From NCBI GenBank assembly GCA_046546375.1, contig JBKGXV010000001.1, positions 62,001-126,000 on the forward strand: a stretch of DNA of 64,000 nt, given 5' to 3'. The DNA is from JAEZKC01 sp046546375. GTDB lineage: Bacteria > Fibrobacterota > Chitinivibrionia > Chitinivibrionales > Chitinispirillaceae. The translations under genes and the position numbers were made by a program. Below are positions 33,327 to 42,730 of this stretch, in pieces. The notes beneath the pieces are model-generated. The model was not told where the DNA came from, ran no database searches, and was given only the letters and a program-made list of their open reading frames with translations. The stretch's first letter is position 1; every line of letters starts with the position of its first letter.

Positions 33327-35441
33327 CTACTTTTCTGATTGAGGCTTGTAGGGTTCGAAAACTGTTTTTCTGTGCCGTTTGGCCTGGATATTCAGATTAC
33401 ATGCTTGTTTATAGAATATTTCCTGTGACCGGGTACTTTTTTTCTTTCCGGATTTCAGTCTTTCGTAAGTGTTGCCTTTGATGAGTTTCCAGGCATTGTG
33501 GTTGTCCTTGAGGCAGATGCTTACGATTTCGATCAGTTTTGACTTGGCTGATTTGTCTTCTACGGGGATGAGAAGTTCCACTCTTCTGTCCAGATTACGA
33601 GGCATCCAGTCGGCTGTTGAGATGTAAACCTTATTCTCACCTCCTGCATGAAAGTGAAGAATGCGGCTGTGCTCGAGAAACCGGTCCACAATGCTTATCA
33701 CCGAAATTCTTCCGTTTACCCCTGCCACATCCGGCTGAAGGCAGCAGATGCTTCGTATATTGAGCTCAACGTTAACGCCCGCTTGAGCCGCTCTGTAGAG
33801 AGCGCTTATCAGTTCGGGATCTGCTAGAGCATTGAGCTTGATCCGTATGAATGCCTTCTGGCCTTGACGCTTGCTTTCAATCTCATTTTCTATAAGCTCT
33901 AGGCATTTCTCCCTCAGGCTCAAAGGGGAAGTTTCGATTTTTCTGTATTTCTGAGGTTGTGAATAGCCTGTGATTGCGTTGAAAAACGAGGAAATATCGG
34001 CTCCCAGATCCTCATCTGCTGTGAAATAGCTCACATCGCAGTACAGACGGGCTGTTTGCTCGTTGTAGTTACCCGTGCCGAAGTGCAGAAAACGGGTGAC
34101 TCCGCGACTGCTTCTTCTTATAATCATGCATGCTTTGGCGTGCGTTTTGAGCCCCTTGACTCCGTAAATGACCTGAACGCCCGCATCCTCAAGCTCCCGG
34201 GCCCATTCAATATTGCGTTGTTCGTCAAATCTGGCCTTGAGCTCCACAATCACGGTCACATACTTGCCTCCCTGGGCGGCTCTGATAAGAGCACCCACAA
34301 TAGGACTTTTTCTGCTGGTTCTGTAGAGAATCTGTTTGATGGTGATGACATCCGGATCATCGGCAGCTTCCTGCACAAAGCGTACAGCCGGTTCAAAACT
34401 TTCATAGGGATGATAGAGAAGAAATGTCTTTCCCTCTTCCATCTGATCCATAATCTTCACACGAGGATCCATCTGCGGGCAGGACTGTGGGGGCCAGGGT
34501 TCAAGTTTCAGCTCCCTGAATCCGTTCAATCCGGTGAATTTCATGAAGGCGGAAAGATCCAATGGGCCCGGTTGCAGATACAGATCCCTCTGAGGTACAT
34601 GTAAAACTTTACGAAGAAAAGAAACAAGCATTTTGGTAGCGGAGCGTGCAATTTCCAGCCGTACACATTCACTTCTCTTTCTGGCATCGAGAACAGCAGT
34701 CATCTCCGCCATGAGATCAAATGCCAAATCCTCTCTTATGCCCAAATCCGCGTTTCTGGTTATTCTGAACGGTACACATTCCATGATCTGTTCGCCGGGG
34801 AAGAAACGCTCGGCAAAAAGCGTGACCACATCCTCAAGCAGCATGAATTGGTATCCTTCATCGGAAGGCAGACTGATGAAACGATCAATATTGTGCCCCA
34901 TGGGAATGACGGCATAGCGATATTTTTCCGGTTCTGATTTGTCTCCCTTGAGCCGTACCGCCACATTCAAGCTGTGGTTGAGAAGAAGAGGGAAGGACAG
35001 GGGGGGAGTTACGGCAATAGGGGAGAGAGGCGGAAATATTTCATTTTCGAAAACAGATTCGAGGTGATTTGATTGTATTTCATCCAGTTGTTCATATCTG
35101 AGCTGACGTATTCCGGCATTTTTCAACTGCACCATTATTTCCTGATAGGTACGGTACTGAACTGAAATCATTTCATGTACCCGCGTGCTTATTGCATCCA
35201 TCTGTTCATGTGGAGACATCCCGGATGGGTCGGGTTTGTTTATTTTTTCTGCGGTAAGTATCTGAAGCCCTCCCACCCGGACCATGAAAAACTCATCCAA
35301 ATTGGATCCCACAATGGAAAGAAATTTGAGCCTTTCCAATAGAGGAAGATTTTTATCTCTGGCCAGTTCAAGAATCCTCTCATTGAAGGTAAGCCAGGTC
35401 AGTTCTCGGTTGGTGAAGGGGAGTTTGGACGTGTTTTTCAT
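33327..35441 (-). CDS. ppk: polyphosphate kinase
   Basis: A 704-residue PPK1. The N-terminal domain opens with the family pattern FTNRELTWLTFNERILELA and is followed by the head domain. The two phospholipase-D-like catalytic domains carry KTHAKACMIIRR and HFGTGNYNEQTARLY (about residues 440-480), the region of the autophosphorylated histidine. PPK1 reversibly makes polyphosphate from ATP at the membrane. Its start overlaps the ppx stop by four bases, and both follow a ROK kinase gene. Confidence 0.95.
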   Translation of the reverse strand: MKNTSKLPFTNRELTWLTFNERILELARDKNLPLLERLKFLSIVGSNLDEFFMVRVGGLQILTAEKINKPDPSGMSPHEQMDAISTRVHEMISVQYRTYQEIMVQLKNAGIRQLRYEQLDEIQSNHLESVFENEIFPPLSPIAVTPPLSFPLLLNHSLNVAVRLKGDKSEPEKYRYAVIPMGHNIDRFISLPSDEGYQFMLLEDVVTLFAERFFPGEQIMECVPFRITRNADLGIREDLAFDLMAEMTAVLDARKRSECVRLEIARSATKMLVSFLRKVLHVPQRDLYLQPGPLDLSAFMKFTGLNGFRELKLEPWPPQSCPQMDPRVKIMDQMEEGKTFLLYHPYESFEPAVRFVQEAADDPDVITIKQILYRTSRKSPIVGALIRAAQGGKYVTVIVELKARFDEQRNIEWARELEDAGVQVIYGVKGLKTHAKACMIIRRSSRGVTRFLHFGTGNYNEQTARLYCDVSYFTADEDLGADISSFFNAITGYSQPQKYRKIETSPLSLREKCLELIENEIESKRQGQKAFIRIKLNALADPELISALYRAAQAGVNVELNIRSICCLQPDVAGVNGRISVISIVDRFLEHSRILHFHAGGENKVYISTADWMPRNLDRRVELLIPVEDKSAKSKLIEIVSICLKDNHNAWKLIKGNTYERLKSGKKKSTRSQEIFYKQACNLNIQAKRHRKTVFEPYKPQSEK

Positions 35442-37024
35442 GAGTGCTCCGGAAATTCTGGATTGTTGCGGATCACGACATTCATACCGAAAATGTCTTC
35501 GAACATACTGCCTTTGCTTTGAATCGCTATTTGTTCAAGTGTGAAATCATCTCTGTCTGGTACATTCAGAACCAGCAGATCTTTTTCTCTTGTGCAGGTG
35601 ATTTTTTTTATTCTTCTCTTATCGGACTTGTCCAGAGCATCCGCTATTCTCAGAATAGCCGCCAGTCTCCAGACCACAAGGCGGCTCTCCCTGTCAAGGG
35701 AAGAGTACTCTTCGTGAGTGGTTTTGGGTGAAGAACGCCGGTGGTATCTGGCTGTAAGAGCCGTTATGAGTATGTCTTTTCGGCTTAATCCGAAAAGATC
35801 ACTGTTTAAAATGAGGTACATTGAATGCTTATGGTGATTTCTGATATTCACAAATGTACCAATGTCATGCAGCAGAGCGGCAACTTTAAGAATGTTTTCA
35901 TACCAAAGAGGGATTCTGTGCTCTTTTTTCAGTTCATGGAAAAGAAGGCTTGCCAGATATGCCACATGTTGGGAGTGTTTGTAATTGAAAGAGTATTTGC
36001 GTCCGGTTTCAATGGCGGATCGTATGATCTGATGAGTGAAATCATCATTCCATCTGCCCTTGAGCGCCATCTCCATGAGAAACCCGTGTCGAATCGAGAT
36101 GTCTGTAACCACCACCGATTTGAGTTTCAGCAGACGGGCAAGCTCGGTGTAGAAAAGAAGTGACGGTCCCAGTGTTTCTGCATCTGCAAACGAAAGGTGG
36201 TATCTGTGCACTAGTTCATCAGTGGACTTTGAAAGCACCTTCTCGGTGAATTTCCCCAGAGCTGAAAGCTGCAGTTTGACAGGATCAGTTCTGTTCCACT
36301 CCGGAATTATCTGCCCGGCAGCCAAACGGGCATCGTTTCCCTGCACAAGGAGGGTCAGAGGTTGATCCCTGGGAATCGCCTTTGAAACCTGCAGTACCGT
36401 TCTGGCGATGTCGTTGGCCATGATATCCTGCTTGCGGCTCATGGCCGTTCTGAATGTTTCCAGACTCTCCTTTAAGCGTAAGGACCCCAGACGGTATGTA
36501 CGGGAAAGCAGCACATCCGAATTTTTTATATATAATATCTCTGTGCTCCCTCCGCTTATCTCCGCCACCACCATGCCGGGCGTCCGGTGTACTTTTCTGC
36601 TGCCCAGATACGACCGGGCGCTCAAATAGGTGATACGGGAAATATCCGCATCATCGATTATCTCCACTTTCATGTCGTTGGCAACCAGAATTCTGTCCAG
36701 AAAAAGGTCCTTGTTGAGAGCTTCTCTGACAGCGGTGGTGGCAACCACTCTCAACTGATCCGGTTCAGTCACACCATATTCATTGAGAGTATGTCTGAAG
36801 CTTTTAAGAGCCTTCACGCAGTCCTCTATACTTGATTTGCGCAAAAAGCCCTGGTTGAATGTATCCCGTCCCAGTGTGACACTCTGCTGAAGTGATTCCA
36901 GAACTTTTATTTCCCCTTCAGTACCGATTCGAGCAATGGTCATCCGAATGGCTGTACTTCCGATATCGATTACCGCTACAACACGGAAATCGTTCAATTT
37001 TTCTATAGGGCGGGATTTCGACAT
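35438..37024 (-). CDS. ppx: Ppx/GppA exopolyphosphatase family protein with HD domain
   Basis: A 528-residue protein. The N-terminal actin-like half has VAVIDIGSTAIRMTIA (about residues 13-28) and the EISGGSTEI phosphate-binding loop (about 149-157). The C-terminal ~200 residues carry an HD-type domain (HSQHVAYLASLLFHELK and AALLHDIGTF). Family members degrade polyphosphate or pppGpp. Pairing with ppk favours polyphosphate, but a role in stringent-response nucleotide turnover is possible. It begins directly after the ROK gene stop. Confidence 0.92.
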   Translation of the reverse strand: MSKSRPIEKLNDFRVVAVIDIGSTAIRMTIARIGTEGEIKVLESLQQSVTLGRDTFNQGFLRKSSIEDCVKALKSFRHTLNEYGVTEPDQLRVVATTAVREALNKDLFLDRILVANDMKVEIIDDADISRITYLSARSYLGSRKVHRTPGMVVAEISGGSTEILYIKNSDVLLSRTYRLGSLRLKESLETFRTAMSRKQDIMANDIARTVLQVSKAIPRDQPLTLLVQGNDARLAAGQIIPEWNRTDPVKLQLSALGKFTEKVLSKSTDELVHRYHLSFADAETLGPSLLFYTELARLLKLKSVVVTDISIRHGFLMEMALKGRWNDDFTHQIIRSAIETGRKYSFNYKHSQHVAYLASLLFHELKKEHRIPLWYENILKVAALLHDIGTFVNIRNHHKHSMYLILNSDLFGLSRKDILITALTARYHRRSSPKTTHEEYSSLDRESRLVVWRLAAILRIADALDKSDKRRIKKITCTREKDLLVLNVPDRDDFTLEQIAIQSKGSMFEDIFGMNVVIRNNPEFPEHS

Positions 37025-38029
37025 TCACTTCCTCTTTCGGTCTGCTTTGTTTTCAAAAAGGTGGCGCGCCCAGGCTGCCGCTCCGAGTGAAGTGGCGTAA
37101 TCTCCCAGTTTTGCTGTGACCACAGAAAAACTATTCTCATAGGTCGGCATCACTGTCTCCCGGGCGGTTTTCTCCACTTCCTTTCTGATAAGATCCGGCA
37201 TGGCCTCCACCATTCCTCCGCCAAGCACGATCAGATCGGGGGAGAGCAGATTCATCACTGCCGCAGATGCTCTCCCTATCCAACGGGATGCCTGTTTCAC
37301 TATACATTGCACTGCTTTATCACCTGCAGCAACAGATTTGGCAAGATTGCCGCTTCGGATATCCGACAGATCCGTTCCGGCCAGTTTGGCCAGTTCAGGA
37401 GCATCCCCTCTGAAGACTGCAGCCGCAGCTGCTGAGGAAACAGCCAGACGGCTTGCCATTGCTTCAAGACAGCCCCGTTTTCCGCACCCGCACAAAGGTC
37501 CGTCAACTACCATCTGCATATGCCCGATTTCCATACAGGAACTCGTTTTTCCCCGCAGAATTTCCCCATCATAAATACAGCCGCCTCCGATTCCGGTACC
37601 CGGGAAGATCCCGAAGACACAGCGGGCATTCTGGGCTGCTCCCATACTGTGTTCACCGTAGACTCCTGCATCAACATCATTGACCACCGCAACCGGACAG
37701 GCAAGCTCCTTTTCCAGAAGCTCTTTCAAAGGAACATTCTCCCACCCCAGATTCGGCGCTTCCAATACGATCCCTTTATCCAGATCAAGTGTACCCGGAA
37801 CCCCTATTCCCATTCCGGAAAGCTCCTCTGATTTGATTTTCGCATCCTCCAGCGCCCCTCTGACTGTTTTGATTATCCTTTCGACTCCTATGCCCTCGGT
37901 TTCCTGAAACTTCGTTTTCTTCTTTTCTTTACCAATGATCTTGAAATTCTCATCAAGCACAACCGCCAGCATTTTAGTCCCGCCCAAATCGAAGCCAACC
38001 CAAGGTGCTTTTCCAGATTTTTCCGCCAT
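37025..38029 (-). CDS. ROK family sugar kinase (glucokinase-like)
   Basis: A 334-residue ROK kinase. The ATP-binding loop is VGFDLGGTKMLAVVLD (about residues 12-27). VVNDVDAGVYGE (about 115-126) contains the catalytic aspartate and FPGTGIGGG (about 143-151) binds phosphate. EIGHMQ followed by CGCGKRGCLEAMAS (about 179-192) is the ROK zinc motif. Glucokinase is the default expectation. Being the first gene of an operon with ppx and ppk raises the possibility that polyphosphate is the phosphoryl donor, as in actinobacterial polyphosphate glucokinases. Sequence alone does not decide this. Confidence 0.88.
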   Translation of the reverse strand: MAEKSGKAPWVGFDLGGTKMLAVVLDENFKIIGKEKKKTKFQETEGIGVERIIKTVRGALEDAKIKSEELSGMGIGVPGTLDLDKGIVLEAPNLGWENVPLKELLEKELACPVAVVNDVDAGVYGEHSMGAAQNARCVFGIFPGTGIGGGCIYDGEILRGKTSSCMEIGHMQMVVDGPLCGCGKRGCLEAMASRLAVSSAAAAAVFRGDAPELAKLAGTDLSDIRSGNLAKSVAAGDKAVQCIVKQASRWIGRASAAVMNLLSPDLIVLGGGMVEAMPDLIRKEVEKTARETVMPTYENSFSVVTAKLGDYATSLGAAAWARHLFENKADRKRK

Positions 38030-38121
38030 CCGTCTTCTCCATTTCTCTTTATTTAAAGCTCCGTGGTTACTATTAATGTACTTTCCGTGAGACTGAAGAA
38101 AAACCCTTGTTTACAAATGTA

Positions 38122-38688
38122 TCAACCGAGCCTGAAACAGCCTTCCATATGATCATTCACCATGCCAATGGACTGCATCAGTGCATAACAGATTACACTT
38201 CCTGCAAAAACAAATCCCCGCTTCTTTAAATCTTTGCTCATAGCGTCCGATTGAGCTGTGCGAGTGGGAATGTCATTCCACGTCCGCGGAGGTCTGGGTG
38301 GAACAACTGTTTTATAATTTGTAAAACTCCATATATACTGGTTGAAAGTGCCGAATTCCTTGCGGACCTCCTCAAAACAGCGGGCGTTTTTTACCGCACC
38401 TTCGATTTTGCGCCGGTTACGGATTATACCTCTGTCAGACATGAGACGTTCAACATCTTCCGGGGTGAAACCGGAAACTTTCTTCCAGTCCCAGTCTGCA
38501 AAAGCTCGGCGGAAATTTTCCCTTTTCTTCAGTATGGTAATCCAGGACAAACCAGCCTGGAACCCTTCGAGAATGAGCATTTCAAAAAGTTTTCGGTCAT
38601 CATGCACTGCTATGCCCCACTCATAATCGTGATAGGCGCAGTAATCCGGGTCTTCACCCGCCCAGGAACATCTCTGAATCTTTTCCAA
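38122..38688 (-). CDS. tag: DNA-3-methyladenine glycosylase I
   Basis: A 188-residue Tag glycosylase that removes 3-methyladenine from DNA. The N-terminus has RCSWAGEDPDYCAYHDYEWG, with conserved zinc-binding and substrate residues. ILEGFQAGLSWITILKKREN is the family's second block, and VNDHMEGCF near the end includes the later zinc ligands. I chose the TTG at 38688, with GGAGG six bases upstream. This places the start inside the 3' end of ispD (35-base overlap). Confidence 0.92.
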   Translation of the reverse strand: MEKIQRCSWAGEDPDYCAYHDYEWGIAVHDDRKLFEMLILEGFQAGLSWITILKKRENFRRAFADWDWKKVSGFTPEDVERLMSDRGIIRNRRKIEGAVKNARCFEEVRKEFGTFNQYIWSFTNYKTVVPPRPPRTWNDIPTRTAQSDAMSKDLKKRGFVFAGSVICYALMQSIGMVNDHMEGCFRLG

Positions 38689-39358
38689 GCAAAGCCTCCG
38701 CAATGAAAAGATCTGATGAAGTAGTGATTTTGAAATTAAGCGGATCTCCCCAGGAAAACCCTACACAGACCCCTTCCATTTCCATAAGTGTTGCCTCATC
38801 GGTAGGTGGGGGATTCATCTGTGATGCTTTCTGAAAAGAGAGTTGGAGTCGTTCTCTGCGGAACAGCTGAGGTGTTCCCACCCGCAGAAGTATCGAGCGG
38901 TCCACAGTTTCACCTGTGCGGCTGCCTTCGTAAGTACGGATCGTATCCACTTCCGGGGTACCGGTTATGACACAATCATACTCGTTCCGTTTCTCAAGCA
39001 CCGAATCGATCACCCTATTTGTGACAAACGGCCGTGCGGCATCGTGAATGGCCACCCACTCGGCATCGGAATGCTCAACTCCGTTTCTTACCGATTTCCA
39101 GCGTTCATCTCCACCTTCCACTACCTTGATTTTCGATTTGAACTTCGTATTCTGATTGAGAAAATGCTCTGTTTCACTCATCATGGAAGCGGAAACCACC
39201 AGTATAATATCCGAGATGGCGGGGTGTGAACAGAAGGTATCAAGCGAATAAAACAGTATGGGCTTTCCCGAAAGGGGAACAAACGCCTTGGGTATAGAGT
39301 GTCCCAGTCGGGTTCCTGATCCAGCTCCCACTATCACCGCATCGATTTTCTCAGTCAT
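38654..39358 (-). CDS. ispD: 2-C-methyl-D-erythritol 4-phosphate cytidylyltransferase
   Basis: A 234-residue IspD, the third step of the MEP isoprenoid pathway. AVIVGAGSGTRLG (about residues 7-19) binds CTP and PKAFVPLSGKPIL (about 24-36) is the family signature. VAIHDAARPFV (about 101-111) and TDEATLMEM (near 190) are also conserved. No ispF is attached. Its last codons overlap the tag gene. Confidence 0.93.
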   Translation of the reverse strand: MTEKIDAVIVGAGSGTRLGHSIPKAFVPLSGKPILFYSLDTFCSHPAISDIILVVSASMMSETEHFLNQNTKFKSKIKVVEGGDERWKSVRNGVEHSDAEWVAIHDAARPFVTNRVIDSVLEKRNEYDCVITGTPEVDTIRTYEGSRTGETVDRSILLRVGTPQLFRRERLQLSFQKASQMNPPPTDEATLMEMEGVCVGFSWGDPLNFKITTSSDLFIAEALLGKDSEMFLGG

Positions 39359-39379
39359 CTGATATCCATTTCTACCTGT

Positions 39380-39420
39380 AAAAAGACCTGCTCACATAGA
39401 TTTTTCTTCATGAACAGGTC
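39380..39420 (-). terminator. rho-independent terminator of the arg operon
   Basis: On the minus strand GACCTGTTC (39420-39412) pairs with GAGCAGGTC (39393-39385), with one G-U pair, and is followed by TTTTT. It lies about 22 bases after the argG stop and separates the arg operon from ispD. Confidence 0.88.
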
Positions 39421-39442
39421 CGCAAAAACAGAGAATACGAAA

Positions 39443-40645
39443 CTATTTCTTTCTTTGCACCATTCCGGAAACTTTCATGGGAAGTCCGAAAATCTTGATG
39501 AAACCGGTGGCATCCTTCTGGTCATAGAGTTCAGTATCTGAAAAGGAGGCCAGATCCTCAAGATACAGTGATTTTCCGGCTTTAGTCCCGGCCGGAACAA
39601 TGTTTCCTTTGTAGAGTTTCAGGCGTACTGTTCCGCTCATGTTTTTCTGTGTCACTTCCACGAATCCGTCCATGGCTTCTCTGAGGGGGGTGAACCACTG
39701 GCCGTTATAAACCAGCTCCGCATAGCGGATAGCAAGCATCTCCTTGAAATGACTTGTGTTGCCGTCAAGAACAAGATTTTCCAGCTCCCTGTGTGCGGCA
39801 TAGAGAATGGTGCCTCCCGGAGTTTCATAAACCCCTCTGGATTTTATACCCACCAGGCGGTTTTCCACCATGTCCACATGACCAATGGCATGCTCGGCTC
39901 CCATTCTGTTGAGCTCCGTGAGCAGTTCCACTGGACCGGTTTTCTTTCTGTTCACCGCAACAGGCGTTCCCTTTTCAAAGGTGATTTCCACATACTCCGC
40001 TTTGTCCGGAGCCTTTTCTATGGTATTGGAAAGAGTGAAAACATCATCCGGTGCTTCATTCTCGGGGCTTTCCAGTACTCCACCCTCATGGCTGATATGC
40101 CAGATGTTGCGGTCTTCTGAATAGATGCGCTTTTTTGACTGAGAAATGGGAATGTTGTGTTTTTCCGCATAAGCGATGCAGTCTTCTCTTGAGTGAAGGT
40201 TCCATTTGGGATCCTTCCAGGGCGAAATGATCTTCAGGCTGGGATCCAAAGCCATTATCGTGAGTTCGAATCGTACTTGATCATTTCCCTTTCCGGTAGC
40301 TCCGTGGGCTATAGCACCGGCACCCTCTTTCTGAGCAATTTCCACCGCCCTTTTTGAAATAAGCGGTCGGGCGAAACTGGTTCCCAGAAGATAGGATTTT
40401 TCATATACCGCACCCGCTTTGATGGTGGGGTAGATATAGTCTGTTATGAATTCTTCAGTCAAGGTTTCGATGTAGAGTTTTGATGCACCGGTCTTGAGTG
40501 CTTTCTCTTCAAGCCCGCTGAGCTCCTCGTTCTGGCCCAGATCGGCACACATCGCAATGACTTCGCAATTGTAGTTCTCCTTTAGCCAGGGAATCATAAT
40601 CGAAGTGTCAAGACCGCCGGAATACAGAAGTACCACTTTTTCCAT
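39443..40645 (-). CDS. argG: argininosuccinate synthase
   Basis: A 400-residue enzyme that joins citrulline and aspartate using ATP. The PP-loop-like motif is VVLLYSGGLDTSIMIPWL (about residues 3-20). AHGATGKGNDQVRFE (about 111-125) and SREDCIAYAEKHNIPI are family hallmarks. I used the ATG at 40645 because AAGGA lies nine bases before it; a TTG nine bases further upstream is an alternative. It is the last gene of argC-argB-argD-argG. Confidence 0.96.
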   Translation of the reverse strand: MEKVVLLYSGGLDTSIMIPWLKENYNCEVIAMCADLGQNEELSGLEEKALKTGASKLYIETLTEEFITDYIYPTIKAGAVYEKSYLLGTSFARPLISKRAVEIAQKEGAGAIAHGATGKGNDQVRFELTIMALDPSLKIISPWKDPKWNLHSREDCIAYAEKHNIPISQSKKRIYSEDRNIWHISHEGGVLESPENEAPDDVFTLSNTIEKAPDKAEYVEITFEKGTPVAVNRKKTGPVELLTELNRMGAEHAIGHVDMVENRLVGIKSRGVYETPGGTILYAAHRELENLVLDGNTSHFKEMLAIRYAELVYNGQWFTPLREAMDGFVEVTQKNMSGTVRLKLYKGNIVPAGTKAGKSLYLEDLASFSDTELYDQKDATGFIKIFGLPMKVSGMVQRKK

Positions 40646-40684
40646 CAGAAACAATCCTTGTGTTGGTATAATTAAATTTGATCA

Positions 40685-41887
40685 TTACTTTTTCATTATC
40701 TCGAGGACATCTGCGAAAATGTCCACCGCTTTGTCCATATGATCCATTCCCACTATGAGCGGCGGCATGAATCTCACTGTGTTGAGATTTGCCTTGACCA
40801 GAAGAAGACCCTGCTCTTTGCACAGGCTCACAATCTGACCCGGATCATCTTTGAACCGTACTCCCAGCAGAAGACCTTCACCTCTTATGCTGGTGATTGT
40901 GGGAAATCGATTCTGCAGTGAGCCCAGACGTTTTTTGAGATAGTCACCGCTGGAGCGTACCCTCTTGAGGAAAACCGGCTCTGAAACGATGTCCAGAATC
41001 TGTGTCCCAAGGGCACAGGCCAGAGGATTGCCTCCGAAAGTTGTACCATGATCGCCAGGCGAGATGGTGGAAGCGATTGTTTCCCGGCATACAACCGCTC
41101 CCAACGGTAATCCTCCTCCAATCGGCTTAGCCACCGTCATCAGATCCGGAATCACACCGTGCTGTTCGTAGTTCCACAATGTTCCTGTACGTCCGGTTCC
41201 GCATTGGATCTCATCAAAAATCAAGGCTACAGAGTTGGTATCGGCATAATCCCGCAGAAAATTCAGAAATTCCGTATCCGCGCTGTTTATTCCACCTTCT
41301 CCCTGAAGGGGCTCGACTATGATTGCGGCAAACTCTTGAGAATCAAGAACCTTCCTGGCACTCTCAATGTCATTGAAAGGAGAATAATGAAAACCCTGGG
41401 GCATTGGGCCGAACCCGTTATGGAATTTCTGCTGTGCTGTTGCGCTTAATGCGCCATAGGTCCGGCCGTGAAATCCCTCTGAAAAGGAAAGCACATGGTA
41501 TTTGTCTTCAGATATCCGGCTAGCCCACTTTCTGGTAAATTTGATCGCCGCCTCATTTGCCTCCGTACCGCTGTTGCACAGAAACACTTTGTCTCCAAAG
41601 CTGTTTTCAACAAGACGGGAGGCAAACTCTATCTGAGGTGCTGTGTAATAGAGATTCGAAGCGTGGATAAGATGGGCTGCCTGGTTCTGAATAGCCTCAA
41701 GCAGAAGCGGATGAGCATGTCCCAAAGCATTGACAGCTATACCTGATCCGAAATCAAGATACTCCCTGTCGTTACTGTCGTACAGATAAACACCCGAACC
41801 GCGGACCATGGGAGCACCGCCGCGCTTATAGGTCGACACGAAAAGCGAACCTACATCCTGCACGTCTTTTTCTTTTGTCTGAATCAT
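40685..41887 (-). CDS. argD: acetylornithine aminotransferase
   Basis: A 400-residue class III PLP aminotransferase. FLCNSGTEANEAAIKFTRK (about residues 97-115) binds PLP phosphate, LIFDEIQCGTGRTG contains the PLP aspartate, and TVAKPIGGGLPLG carries the Schiff-base lysine. ArgD makes N-acetylornithine and can act on succinyldiaminopimelate. The start at 41887 has GGAG six bases upstream. It lies between argB and argG. Confidence 0.95.
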   Translation of the reverse strand: MIQTKEKDVQDVGSLFVSTYKRGGAPMVRGSGVYLYDSNDREYLDFGSGIAVNALGHAHPLLLEAIQNQAAHLIHASNLYYTAPQIEFASRLVENSFGDKVFLCNSGTEANEAAIKFTRKWASRISEDKYHVLSFSEGFHGRTYGALSATAQQKFHNGFGPMPQGFHYSPFNDIESARKVLDSQEFAAIIVEPLQGEGGINSADTEFLNFLRDYADTNSVALIFDEIQCGTGRTGTLWNYEQHGVIPDLMTVAKPIGGGLPLGAVVCRETIASTISPGDHGTTFGGNPLACALGTQILDIVSEPVFLKRVRSSGDYLKKRLGSLQNRFPTITSIRGEGLLLGVRFKDDPGQIVSLCKEQGLLLVKANLNTVRFMPPLIVGMDHMDKAVDIFADVLEIMKK

Positions 41888-41947
41888 AAACATCTCCGAA
41901 TCCAATCTATTCACTGCCTTACACTTTTTTCGAAATGCATCCGCTTT

Positions 41948-42724
41948 TCAGGAATATATCACCGTTCCAGACGATTCTCCTCCGGTCAGTTCTGTGCGGA
42001 GAGTCGCGCTGTCCCTCCAACCGCATATGTGGACCCGCGTGACACCCTTGTGCACCGCTTCGGAAGCCGAACGCAGTTTGGGTACCATTCCTCCCGTGAT
42101 GTGTCCTGCACCTATAAGCTCCTCAATTTCCGAAGTGCGGATTTCATGTCTGATCGTATCGTCGACCATCACTCCGGTCACATCTGATACAAATACCAGA
42201 TCATCGGCCTTGAGCGCTTTTGCCAATTCGCTTGCAGCAAGATCTGCATTCACATTGTATACGGAGCCGTTGTCATCTCGTGAAATAGGGGAGATCACCG
42301 GAACAAGACCGGCCTTTCTGCAGTAATCAATTACTGAACTGTTCACTTTCTCAATCCTGCCCACAAAACCGATATCCTGTCCTTTAATCATCAGTTTGGA
42401 AGCGGTGAAAAGCCTGCCGTCTATTCCGCTGAAACCGAATGCGGGTACGCCTTCGGAAAGAAGTGCATTCACAATCCGCTTATTTACATCCCCTGAAAGA
42501 ACCATCTGAACAGTTTTCATCGTTTCGGCATCAGTAACTCTCATGCCTTCCACAAAAGTGAATTCCTTGTCCATTTTTTCCAGCTGACGGGCAATATCCT
42601 TGCCTCCGCCGTGTACGACTATTGGAAAGTCCTCGGTAAGCATTTTTATACTCTGACCCAGTTCTCTGAGAAGCCCTTTGGCATCAACAGTCGATCCACC
42701 TATCTTTATAACTACTGTTCCCAT
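41948..42724 (-). CDS. argB: acetylglutamate kinase
   Basis: A 258-residue amino-acid kinase. VVIKIGGSTVD (about residues 4-14) and IVVHGGGKDI (about 35-44) bind ATP and phosphate, and NVNADLAASELAKALKADDLVFVSDV (in parts, about 155-180) is the ArgB signature. Its size is that of the short, E. coli-like form, which is usually insensitive to arginine. It begins six bases after argC. Confidence 0.95.
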   Translation of the reverse strand: MGTVVIKIGGSTVDAKGLLRELGQSIKMLTEDFPIVVHGGGKDIARQLEKMDKEFTFVEGMRVTDAETMKTVQMVLSGDVNKRIVNALLSEGVPAFGFSGIDGRLFTASKLMIKGQDIGFVGRIEKVNSSVIDYCRKAGLVPVISPISRDDNGSVYNVNADLAASELAKALKADDLVFVSDVTGVMVDDTIRHEIRTSEIEELIGAGHITGGMVPKLRSASEAVHKGVTRVHICGWRDSATLRTELTGGESSGTVIYS

Positions 42725-42730
42725 TTCACC

